DNA from: Candidatus Aminicenantota bacterium
GTDB taxonomy: Bacteria > Acidobacteriota > Aminicenantia > UBA2199
DNA length: 7,423 bases
Direction: 5' to 3'
Assembly (NCBI GenBank): GCA_020355945.1
Contig: CP070627.1
Span: 1,459,108-1,466,530 of the forward strand
The notes beneath the pieces were generated by a model. It saw only the letters and a list, made by a program, of their open reading frames with translations. It had not been told where the DNA came from and made no database searches. Positions 1 through 4,800 of the stretch are shown here, in pieces. Every line of letters begins with the position of its first letter. Position 1 is the first letter of the stretch. Position numbers and translations under genes: made by a program.

Positions 1-338
1 ATCTGTTTTGCGGCGGCATCTCTGGATACAATGTAAAAATCACGATAATCGCTTTTGTTTCTCACTCTCTCCGCTCTGATCAATATTTTGGAATACTCTT
101 TATCAAAAATTCCTTTTGCCACATAGTTCTTGCTAAAATAAGAGATCAACCCCGAATGCTTACGGGTTTCAAACTCTTCCAATGCGAACAATGCCCGCAC
201 CGCATGAAAAATTGCATAATATGAACGATTTAGTGATTGGGAGTACAAACTCTCTTTAAGTAGTACTCGTGCTGCTTTGAGTTCTTCTTTTGATTTTTGC
301 AACCTGTAATTACACAGATCCTTTGCTCTAGGCTGCAT
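1..338 (-). CDS. HEPN-domain protein, partner of the upstream nucleotidyltransferase (partial, 3' end outside window)
   Basis: I translated this by hand from an ATG at 338; 112 residues are visible before the window edge. The segment RSYYAIFHAVRALF (residues 38-51) and the later RNKSDYRDFY (93-102) are typical of HEPN helical-bundle proteins of the UPF0332/COG1895-COG2250 type. HEPN proteins paired with a minimal nucleotidyltransferase often act as RNase toxins or as substrates modified by their partner. The canonical R-x4-6-H RNase motif is not seen: Arg93 is followed at the expected spacing by Tyr98, so RNase activity is uncertain. The start overlaps the end of the nucleotidyltransferase gene by 11 bp, and a Shine-Dalgarno-like GAAGGGA lies at 348-354 inside that gene, 9 nt before the ATG. 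This indicates coupled translation in one operon. The C-terminus is not visible. Confidence 0.9.
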   Translation of the reverse strand, partial: MQPRAKDLCNYRLQKSKEELKAARVLLKESLYSQSLNRSYYAIFHAVRALFALEEFETRKHSGLISYFSKNYVAKGIFDKEYSKILIRAERVRNKSDYRDFYIVSRDAAAKQ

Positions 339-675
339 AGATTTCTATCCCTTCCTTTTCGATTTTTTTCAGGAGAGGTTCAACACTCTTTGTTTCTTCG
401 TACTCTTTCTCGTTTTCCAGGAACAGCGATAAAAGCAGCCCATACTCCATAGAGAAATCTACGATGATGTCCAGGAGTTTTTCTTCATACTTTTCATCCG
501 GATGGGGTTCGTCCACCAGTGCAATTATATCGACATCCGATTCGCTGTCATAATCTCCCCTGGAATAGGAGCCGAATAGGATTAATTTTTTCAATTTTTC
601 GCCCAGGAGTTTTTTTAATTCCACTTCTATCCGTTTGAATAATTCATCAACTTTAGGTTCCATTGTCAACTTCAT
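328..675 (-). CDS. MNT-type nucleotidyltransferase-domain protein (probable antitoxin of an MNT/HEPN pair)
   Basis: This is a 115-residue stand-alone minimal nucleotidyltransferase of the DNA polymerase beta superfamily. The signature GS-x10-DxD is intact: Gly35-Ser36, then Asp47 and Asp49, the metal-binding acids. The strand LILF before it and the end PLLKKIEKEGIEIYA match the subfamily found next to HEPN proteins. A third catalytic acid is not obvious: the strand around residues 79-86 (GLLLSLFL) has Ser where some relatives have Asp. In the characterised MntA-HepT system, such an enzyme transfers AMP to a tyrosine of the HEPN toxin and silences it; the same role here is inference from gene order and family. 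The ATG at 675 is the first possible start, because an in-frame stop lies at 697-699. An internal Met5 is an alternative. It is the first gene of the operon. Confidence 0.94.
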   Translation of the reverse strand: MKLTMEPKVDELFKRIEVELKKLLGEKLKKLILFGSYSRGDYDSESDVDIIALVDEPHPDEKYEEKLLDIIVDFSMEYGLLLSLFLENEKEYEETKSVEPLLKKIEKEGIEIYAA

Positions 676-690
676 TTTCTTTAAGGTGCT

Positions 691-698
691 TCCTCCTC
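691..698 (-). promoter_or_regulatory. Shine-Dalgarno of the nucleotidyltransferase gene, unusually far from the start
   Basis: On the minus strand GAGGAGGA is an excellent ribosome-binding match, but it lies 15 nt from the only usable ATG (675), further than the common 5-10 nt. It would also sit at the very 5' end of the predicted transcript (start near 699). Both features would temper translation of the first gene. Confidence 0.5.
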
Positions 699-705
699 AG
701 TTAAA

Positions 706-734
706 AGTATAATTTTTCCTTAACCATTTGTCAA
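706..734 (-). promoter_or_regulatory. Sigma-70 promoter of the nucleotidyltransferase/HEPN operon
   Basis: Read on the minus strand, a perfect -35 box TTGACA (729-734) is followed after exactly 17 bp by TATACT (706-711), a 5/6 match to TATAAT. Transcription should begin near 699, giving a leader of about 24 nt before the ATG at 675. The near-consensus boxes suggest strong basal transcription. No clear operator overlaps the boxes. Confidence 0.8.
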
Positions 735-833
735 CCCCTTAAAACCGAAACCGTGAGACTGAGGAGTCACACCTGTGTAAAAAGGGGCTAGGCGAAGGAA
801 TACTTGACACCTTTTTCTTTAAGATGAATGAAA
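735..833. other. Spacer between the MNT/HEPN promoter and the repeat array, with nested inverted repeats
   Basis: CCCCTT (735-740) is complementary to AAGGGG (782-787). Between them an imperfect hairpin spans 753-772: GTG-A-GACT, loop GAGG, AGTC-A-CAC, seven pairs with one A/A mismatch. Downstream, a lone TTGACA (804-809) has no convincing -10 box at 16-18 bp. I recognise no riboswitch or RNA family. The pairing may be chance in such a short span. Confidence 0.3.
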
Positions 834-1084
834 AAAGAGCCGTCACAGGAAACAATCGGGGCCTCACAGGAAACATACGATCCGTCCCTGGAAACAAATC
901 ATTTTATGTGATGGCAAAACAACCCTCCATAGGAAACATACGGTTCCCCATAAGAAACAAATGCCCCTCCATTGGAAACATCGCAACCTTCATAAGAAAC
1001 AGTAAGCGTTGTTTTGAAGCAATTCGGTACAGTACAAGAAACAAATGACCCGTCTCGGGAAACAAGCGTTCTTGATAGGAAACA
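834..1084. repeat. Array of about twelve degenerate 21-bp tandem units with a GGAAACA core
   Basis: The heptamer (A/G)GAAACA begins at 848, 869, 890, 932, 953, 974, 995, 1037, 1058 and 1078. All steps are 21 bp or 42 bp except the last, which is 20. Decayed units occupy the two 42-bp steps (near 911 and 1016), so the register is kept throughout. Each core is preceded by 14 variable bases with a C-rich middle and often CATA or CACA just before the core. The units are too short for CRISPR repeats with spacers. Because 21 is divisible by three, both strands show degenerate heptapeptide frames: G-N or R-N every seventh residue on plus, V-S-Y-G-G-like on minus. The plus frame lacks a ribosome-binding site and stops inside the array at 1046-1048. 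Function unknown; a protein-binding array or a selfish repeat are the likeliest options. Confidence 0.85.
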
Positions 1085-1185
1085 TTTTATTCCTCTTTTT
1101 CCCCCAGTTTGACAGAATAGAAAAGAAAAAAGGGGGGCAATCAAGATAAGGGGAAAACGGGACAGGCAAAAAATAATAAAAATAA
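1085..1185. other. AT-rich spacer downstream of the beta-propeller gene
   Basis: This stretch has homopolymer runs (CCCCC at about 1103, GGGGGG at about 1132) and an AT-rich end next to the stop codon of the beta-propeller gene. I found no stable hairpin followed by a T-run, so no intrinsic terminator can be named for that gene. Confidence 0.4.
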
Positions 1186-2229
1186 TTATTTTATCTCTTC
1201 TACATGGAGTTCCCATTCTTCAGTACCAGGATTATCCACCAATTGATAAAGTTTGCCATTGGATATCGCATAAGGAAAATGATGAAGGATATCTCTCTCA
1301 AAAAACGGTATAAAAACCTTTTTTAATAGCTTCCCCTCCAGATCAAAAATATAAAACTTGCTTTTTCCATTGTCTTTTATATAGGTCAGCACATATATTC
1401 TTTGGTCTATCACATGGTAAAACTGAATGGGAGGGAAGTATTCCGGGAATCTGCCTTTTTCTTTAATTAATCGATTAATCGCGGGATTCCGGGTCCTTTT
1501 GAAAATGTCCATAATTTCATTCTTATGGTTTCCCGATACCGCAAGTTTCTCCAATTCCGGTTCTATACAGTACAGTTTTGTTCCATTATGATCAAATACA
1601 TGGATCCTATCCCCGTTTCTTCCTTCGACAAATATTTTATTATTTTGGGCATAAACCAATGGACTCCTTTCTCTTCCATTAAAAATTAAGTTGAAGTTTT
1701 TTTTGATCTGGATATTTCTTTCCATTTTGAATATCTCTTTTTCCCTTTTAAAATTCGAATCATACAGCTCTATTACCCAATATATGATTTCATTTTCTGC
1801 GATACGCCGAAGTGCCACAAATCGATTTCCAAAAGGGAAAAATTTTCTCCCAAAAACCTTACTAACCACTTTAATAAATTCTCCTTGCTTTGTAAAAAGT
1901 GAAACCCTGCCTAAGCTCTTTACAAAGATATAGTCGCTTTGAACATCGATCAATATTTCTGTATGACCCAACCGTGGAATAAATTCTTCCGGTCCCTCTC
2001 CGCTTCTTCCAAATGTTTTCTTTAATTTTAAATCTTTTAAGGTAAAAATATAAATTTTGGCATCCTCGGTAATATAGATTTGATTTTCATCAATTTTAAT
2101 AGCTTCAGGCCTGGTGAAATCAGGAAGTGGTATCACTTTGGATGGGTTTCTTGCCAGTGCCCAAAAACCCCCCCACGTCAACACACTTATCACGACTATT
2201 AATACTGTTAAAACCATTAATTTTCTCAT
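1186..2229 (-). CDS. Secreted 6-bladed beta-propeller family protein
   Basis: The protein is 347 residues from the preferred ATG at 2229. The N-terminus has a basic start (MRK), a hydrophobic stretch at about residues 4-23 and an A-L-A site at 24-26, which fits a cleaved signal peptide or an uncleaved anchor; there is no lipobox cysteine. The rest consists of short beta-strand segments of the type xIYITxxAxIYIFxLxxL. The stretch FGRSGEGPEEF (residues 73-83) resembles the GxGPGEF loop of the 6-bladed beta-propeller family (PF17170, NHL-like), common in Bacteroidota and Acidobacteriota. Later strands (KIFVEGRNGDRIHVFD, QRIYVLTYIKDNGKSKFYIFD) continue the pattern. Function is unknown; an extracytoplasmic binding or scaffold role is inferred. 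It is transcribed alone, with no confident promoter found. An ATG at 2253 would add eight residues but has no ribosome-binding site. Confidence 0.83.
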   Translation of the reverse strand: MRKLMVLTVLIVVISVLTWGGFWALARNPSKVIPLPDFTRPEAIKIDENQIYITEDAKIYIFTLKDLKLKKTFGRSGEGPEEFIPRLGHTEILIDVQSDYIFVKSLGRVSLFTKQGEFIKVVSKVFGRKFFPFGNRFVALRRIAENEIIYWVIELYDSNFKREKEIFKMERNIQIKKNFNLIFNGRERSPLVYAQNNKIFVEGRNGDRIHVFDHNGTKLYCIEPELEKLAVSGNHKNEIMDIFKRTRNPAINRLIKEKGRFPEYFPPIQFYHVIDQRIYVLTYIKDNGKSKFYIFDLEGKLLKKVFIPFFERDILHHFPYAISNGKLYQLVDNPGTEEWELHVEEIK

Positions 2230-2240
2230 GGTTCTTTGTT

Positions 2241-2247
2241 CCTCTTT
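2241..2247 (-). promoter_or_regulatory. Ribosome-binding site that decides the beta-propeller start
   Basis: On the minus strand AAAGAGG (extending into GAGGAA) lies about 10 nt before the ATG at 2229. The upstream in-frame ATG at 2253 has no purine-rich match before it. The site also places the hydrophobic signal segment directly after a short basic N-terminus. Confidence 0.55.
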
Positions 2248-2253
2248 TTTCAT

Positions 2254-2625
2254 TTCACGTCTACTAGTCGGACACCTTCTGCTTAATTCTCCGTCAATAG
2301 AGATTTTTTCCCAACCCGCGGCCGGAGCCCTCTTTATAAGGACGAAAAAGGAAATGGTTACCTATTCGTAAAGTTTTGCCATTTTCTGGCAAGATATTTT
2401 TTCGCAAGTCTGGAAACAATTTAATATCGTCTGTTTACAGACAAAAATTTTTTCCCCAACTTTTTTTTGTTTTGTAATTTGGGATTTGTAATTTGGAATT
2501 TCCCGGCAAACCGGGGTTCTTTTTGGTTCCGGCTTGACCTGGTTGTGGACAGCCCAGAAAGCCCAGAATGCCGCTAAAAAATGGATTTATTTCGCCTGTC
2601 CCTAAAATATCCACTAAAATATCCC
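2254..2625. other. Non-coding intergenic region with short direct and inverted repeats
   Basis: Stem-like arms TTGCCA/TGGCAA (2376-2381 and 2387-2392) are followed by a T-run. The 14-bp near-palindrome GTCTGTTTACAGAC occupies 2429-2442. A 14-bp direct repeat TTTGTAATTTGG(G/A)A occupies 2471-2484 and 2485-2498, a wording that recurs in my memory in intergenic DNA of environmental genomes. A 12-bp tandem CTAAAATATCC(A/C) occupies 2602-2613 and 2614-2625. The open frames here have no ribosome-binding site or recognisable domain, so I call no gene. Confidence 0.5.
2502..2525 (+). terminator. Possible weak intrinsic terminator
   Basis: CCCGG-CAAA-CCGGG forms a 5-bp GC stem with a tetraloop (2502-2515), followed by GTTCTTTTT. 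The shape fits a short terminator for plus-strand transcripts, but no plus-strand gene lies upstream, so it may only insulate the ATPase promoter or be chance. Confidence 0.25.
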
Positions 2626-2698
2626 AATTGAACACTTCGAGCGTTCAATTCAAGCCTCTGACCGTCCAGTTGGACACTTCTACCTCCCAATTGTGAAC
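2626..2698. repeat. Cluster of related short boxes upstream of the ATPase promoter
   Basis: An inverted repeat AATTGAAC (2626-2633) / GTTCAATT (2643-2650) has perfect 8-bp arms. The box A(A/G)TTG(A/G)ACACTTC occurs at 2627-2639 and 2668-2680, matching 11 of 13 bases and spaced 41 bp. CCCAATTG occurs at 2623-2630 and 2686-2693, the second leading into TGAACA. GTCCA-GT-TGGAC (2664-2675) is a further small inverted repeat. The cluster ends about 50 bp before the -35 box and could hold regulator sites. Confidence 0.45.
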
Positions 2699-2746
2699 AA
2701 AAAAGGATCAGACAGGGAATTTAGGAAAAGAAAAAGAAAAACACTG

Positions 2747-2775
2747 TTGACAAAATTGACATAAAACCCTATAAT
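2747..2775 (+). promoter_or_regulatory. Consensus sigma-70 promoter of the DUF4143 ATPase gene
   Basis: TTGACA (2747-2752) and TATAAT (2770-2775) are both perfect, separated by exactly 17 bp. Transcription should start near 2782, giving a leader of about 30 nt that contains GGAGG (2800-2804), 7 nt before the ATG. This should be a very strong promoter unless repressed. Confidence 0.88.
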
Positions 2776-2782
2776 TATGTCA
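2757..2782. promoter_or_regulatory. Candidate operator spanning the -10 box of the ATPase promoter
   Basis: TGACATAA (2757-2764) and TTATGTCA (2775-2782) are perfect 8-bp inverted arms with a 10-bp centre that includes most of the -10 box. Centre-to-centre distance of the arms is 18 bp, a usual layout for a dimeric repressor. Further TTGACA copies sit at 2756-2761 and 2789-2794. No regulator gene is next to it; autoregulation by the ATPase is a speculation. Confidence 0.5.
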
Positions 2783-2811
2783 GTACCATTGACAAAAATG
2801 GAGGTTGCCGG

Positions 2812-4194
2812 ATGGCACGCTTTTTAAACCAAATTTATGAACAAAATCCATGGTTCAAACATCATCAAAACATTGATTCGGATGTGCACCTGGAGCGCCT
2901 GAAAAAATATCCCTATGTCTGGCAAGAAACATCTTTCTTAAACCACCCCTTTGCCGATGGTGTTTATTTCGTTTACGGCATAAGACAAATCGGGAAAACC
3001 ACCCACTTAAAAATGCTCATTAAAAACAATCTCCACCACCACAATGCACACAATTACTTTTACTTCAACTGTGACTTCCTGGATTCAAAACAGGACGTCG
3101 TAGAATTGGTGGAAGAATATTTAACCCACTTTGCCGATTTATCAAACCGGGTATTTGTTATCCTGGATGAAATAACCTCCATCCCCGACAGCGTGCTGGC
3201 CATCAAATATCTCATCGATTCCGGGAAATACAAAAACATAACCTATATATTAAGCGGCTCAAGCTCAGTGAATATAAAAAAAACAGGAGAATACCTGCCG
3301 GGAAGAAAAGGAAAAGGGGTGGATTTTATATTCTATCCCCTTTCCTTCTATGATTTCATGGAAATGCGGAAACCCGGCCTAAAAGATGTCATGCACCAGG
3401 TATCCCCTGACACTATGGAAAGAAAATATTACGAAGTGATATCGGATTTCCCTTTATCCGAAACATTCGATTCTTACCTGGTCTGCGGCGGGATTCCCAG
3501 GTTGATTAACGAATTTTATATGAACGATAAAAACATCGATTATGAAATCCTGGAAATCTATAAAAGCTGGATCATTTCCGAAATAATAAAAAATGGTAAA
3601 AAGGAATACATTGTCAAAATCCTTCTCAATCGCATCCTGGAGTCTATCACCAGTTCGGTCTCCTACAATGCATTTTTACAGGATGCAGGAATAGGCTCCC
3701 ATAACACAGTACACGATTACCTCGATTTCCTGGAAAATGCATTCATTATAAAACAAGTGTACCATTTTGACTTTTTTCAAAAAAAGGTCAACTATAGGAA
3801 AAATAAAAAAATCTATTTCATTGATCCGTTTGTGTCTCACCTGGTGGATTGGTGGCTCAATTCCCGTTCCAAACTCAGTGTGGATTTCCTGCAAAGCAGC
3901 ATACTTAAAAGCAGGATCGTAGAAAATGTCGTATTCAACCATCTTTTCAAATTACAGGGAAACGAAGTGTTCTTTTACAAGAACAATTATGAAATCGATT
4001 TTGTGGATCGGAACGATAGGATGGTAGAGGTCAAATACCGCAATAAAATTGTCAAAGAGGATTTTACCAATTTATCAAAAATCAAAACCAACCGCGATAA
4101 AATCGTTCTCTCTAAAAATGACTTCATTTTTAGCGATGATGTTAAAGTCATACCCGTCGATTTCTATCTTTTAATGGCCAAAAAATATATTTGA
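2812..4194 (+). CDS. AAA+ ATPase with C-terminal DUF4143 domain
   Basis: The protein has 460 residues, a usual length for this family. The AAA+ core shows Walker A GIRQIGKTT (56-64), Walker B VFVILDEI (114-121), a sensor-1-like ILSGSSS (146-152) and an Arg-containing PGRKGKG (163-169). A winged-helix-like region follows at about 265-325, with the family motif KKIYFIDPF (332-340). The C-terminal part has the layout of a PD-(D/E)xK nuclease fold: Glu371 in ENVVFNHL, Asp396 in YEIDFV, and Glu406-x-Lys408 in VEVKY. Such proteins (AAA_14/DUF4143, related to archaeal ATPases) are widespread and mobile, but their cellular role is mostly undefined, so I give none. The start is set by GGAGG at 2800-2804. 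It is a single-gene unit with a strong promoter and converges on maf. Confidence 0.95.
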   Translation: MARFLNQIYEQNPWFKHHQNIDSDVHLERLKKYPYVWQETSFLNHPFADGVYFVYGIRQIGKTTHLKMLIKNNLHHHNAHNYFYFNCDFLDSKQDVVELVEEYLTHFADLSNRVFVILDEITSIPDSVLAIKYLIDSGKYKNITYILSGSSSVNIKKTGEYLPGRKGKGVDFIFYPLSFYDFMEMRKPGLKDVMHQVSPDTMERKYYEVISDFPLSETFDSYLVCGGIPRLINEFYMNDKNIDYEILEIYKSWIISEIIKNGKKEYIVKILLNRILESITSSVSYNAFLQDAGIGSHNTVHDYLDFLENAFIIKQVYHFDFFQKKVNYRKNKKIYFIDPFVSHLVDWWLNSRSKLSVDFLQSSILKSRIVENVVFNHLFKLQGNEVFFYKNNYEIDFVDRNDRMVEVKYRNKIVKEDFTNLSKIKTNRDKIVLSKNDFIFSDDVKVIPVDFYLLMAKKYI

Positions 4195-4219
4195 CAGGAT
4201 GAACAGGATGGACAGGATT
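4193..4219. repeat. Triple 9-bp repeat (A/G)ACAGGAT(G/T) overlapping the ATPase stop codon
   Basis: GACAGGATG, AACAGGATG and GACAGGATT follow each other without gaps. The first unit starts within the TGA stop of the ATPase gene. The wording is similar to intergenic ACAGGATG repeats I recall from many environmental bacterial genomes. It sits in the gap between two convergent genes, and no terminator hairpin was found there. Confidence 0.75.
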
Positions 4220-4227
4220 TAATATAT

Positions 4228-4800
4228 TTATTTAAACAATTCGATGCCGATGCCCTTTAACATATTGTAAAAAAGATTCAACGGGAACCCCATGACATTA
4301 AAATAGCAACCGTCGATCTTTTTGACAAACACAGAAGCCATACCCTGGATGGCATAGGCACCGGCCTTATCCTGGTAATTCTCATTGTCCAGATAGAATT
4401 CCAATTCCTCATCGGAGATTTCCGTAAACTCCACGCAGGTACGGGCAAAATCGTAATGAGGCGTGCCTTTGTAAAGAATGGAAACACCGGTTAACACTTC
4501 ATGCACATTGCCGGATAGAATTTTTAAAAAACCGGAAGCCTCAGCCCTGTCAACGGGTTTACCAATGATCTTATTCTCACACAACACAATAGTGTCGGCA
4601 CTGATGATGGGAATATGGAAAAATTCATCCCTGTACACCGCCTCACCTTTGGAAATGGCGACGCGGCGGAGAAAGGTTTCAATGGATTCGCCGGGCTGCC
4701 GGTTTTCATCCACTGTGGGTATAATGATCTCCGCTTCGATACCCAACAACTTGAACAATTCTTTCCTGCGCGGGGAAGAGGAAGCCAGTATCAGTCTCAT
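4228..4800 (-). CDS. maf: Maf-family nucleoside triphosphate pyrophosphatase (dTTP/UTP type)
   Basis: The 190-residue protein is full length for Maf/YhdE. Conserved features are SSSPRR (7-12) at the nucleotide phosphate site, Lys51, SADT (67-70) with the catalytic Asp69, GKP (80-82), KAGAYAIQG (145-153) and NVMGFPL (168-174). Family members hydrolyse non-canonical or regular NTPs to the monophosphate and pyrophosphate in the cytoplasm. The GAYxIQG signature groups it with the YhdE dTTP/UTP type and not with the YceF m7GTP type; that substrate is inferred from the signature. Its ATG shares bases with the stop codon of the upstream helical-repeat gene (ATGA), and no Shine-Dalgarno precedes it, so translation is probably coupled. 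The upstream partner is not a usual one for maf in model bacteria. Confidence 0.97.
   Translation of the reverse strand: MRLILASSSPRRKELFKLLGIEAEIIIPTVDENRQPGESIETFLRRVAISKGEAVYRDEFFHIPIISADTIVLCENKIIGKPVDRAEASGFLKILSGNVHEVLTGVSILYKGTPHYDFARTCVEFTEISDEELEFYLDNENYQDKAGAYAIQGMASVFVKKIDGCYFNVMGFPLNLFYNMLKGIGIELFK

Noticed and set aside
804..832. Plus-strand promoter with TTGACA at 804-809
   Set aside because: The hexamers at 16-18 bp distance (such as AATGAA) are poor -10 matches and no credible gene follows.
824..1048. Plus-strand 74-residue open frame in the repeat array
   Set aside because: There is no ribosome-binding site, the repeat continues beyond its stop, and the heptad pattern follows from the 21-bp DNA period.
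834..1084. CRISPR array
   Set aside because: The conserved core is only 7 bp with 14-bp variable parts, well below CRISPR repeat and spacer sizes, and no cas gene is present.
899..1216. Minus-strand 105-residue open frame across the repeat array
   Set aside because: Its start lies inside the end of the beta-propeller gene in another frame, it has no recognisable domain, and its repetitive part is explained by the DNA repeat.
2230..2253. Longer start for the beta-propeller protein at 2253
   Set aside because: No ribosome-binding site precedes it; the internal ATG at 2229 has one and places the signal segment correctly. It remains a possibility.
2435..2635. Minus-strand 66-residue open frame starting with GTG
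   Set aside because: It has no Shine-Dalgarno, low-complexity content made from short repeats and a hairpin, and resembles translated dispersed repeat DNA.
3676..3942. Minus-strand open frame inside the ATPase gene
   Set aside because: It is an antisense shadow; the plus-strand protein has clear family motifs over the same bases.
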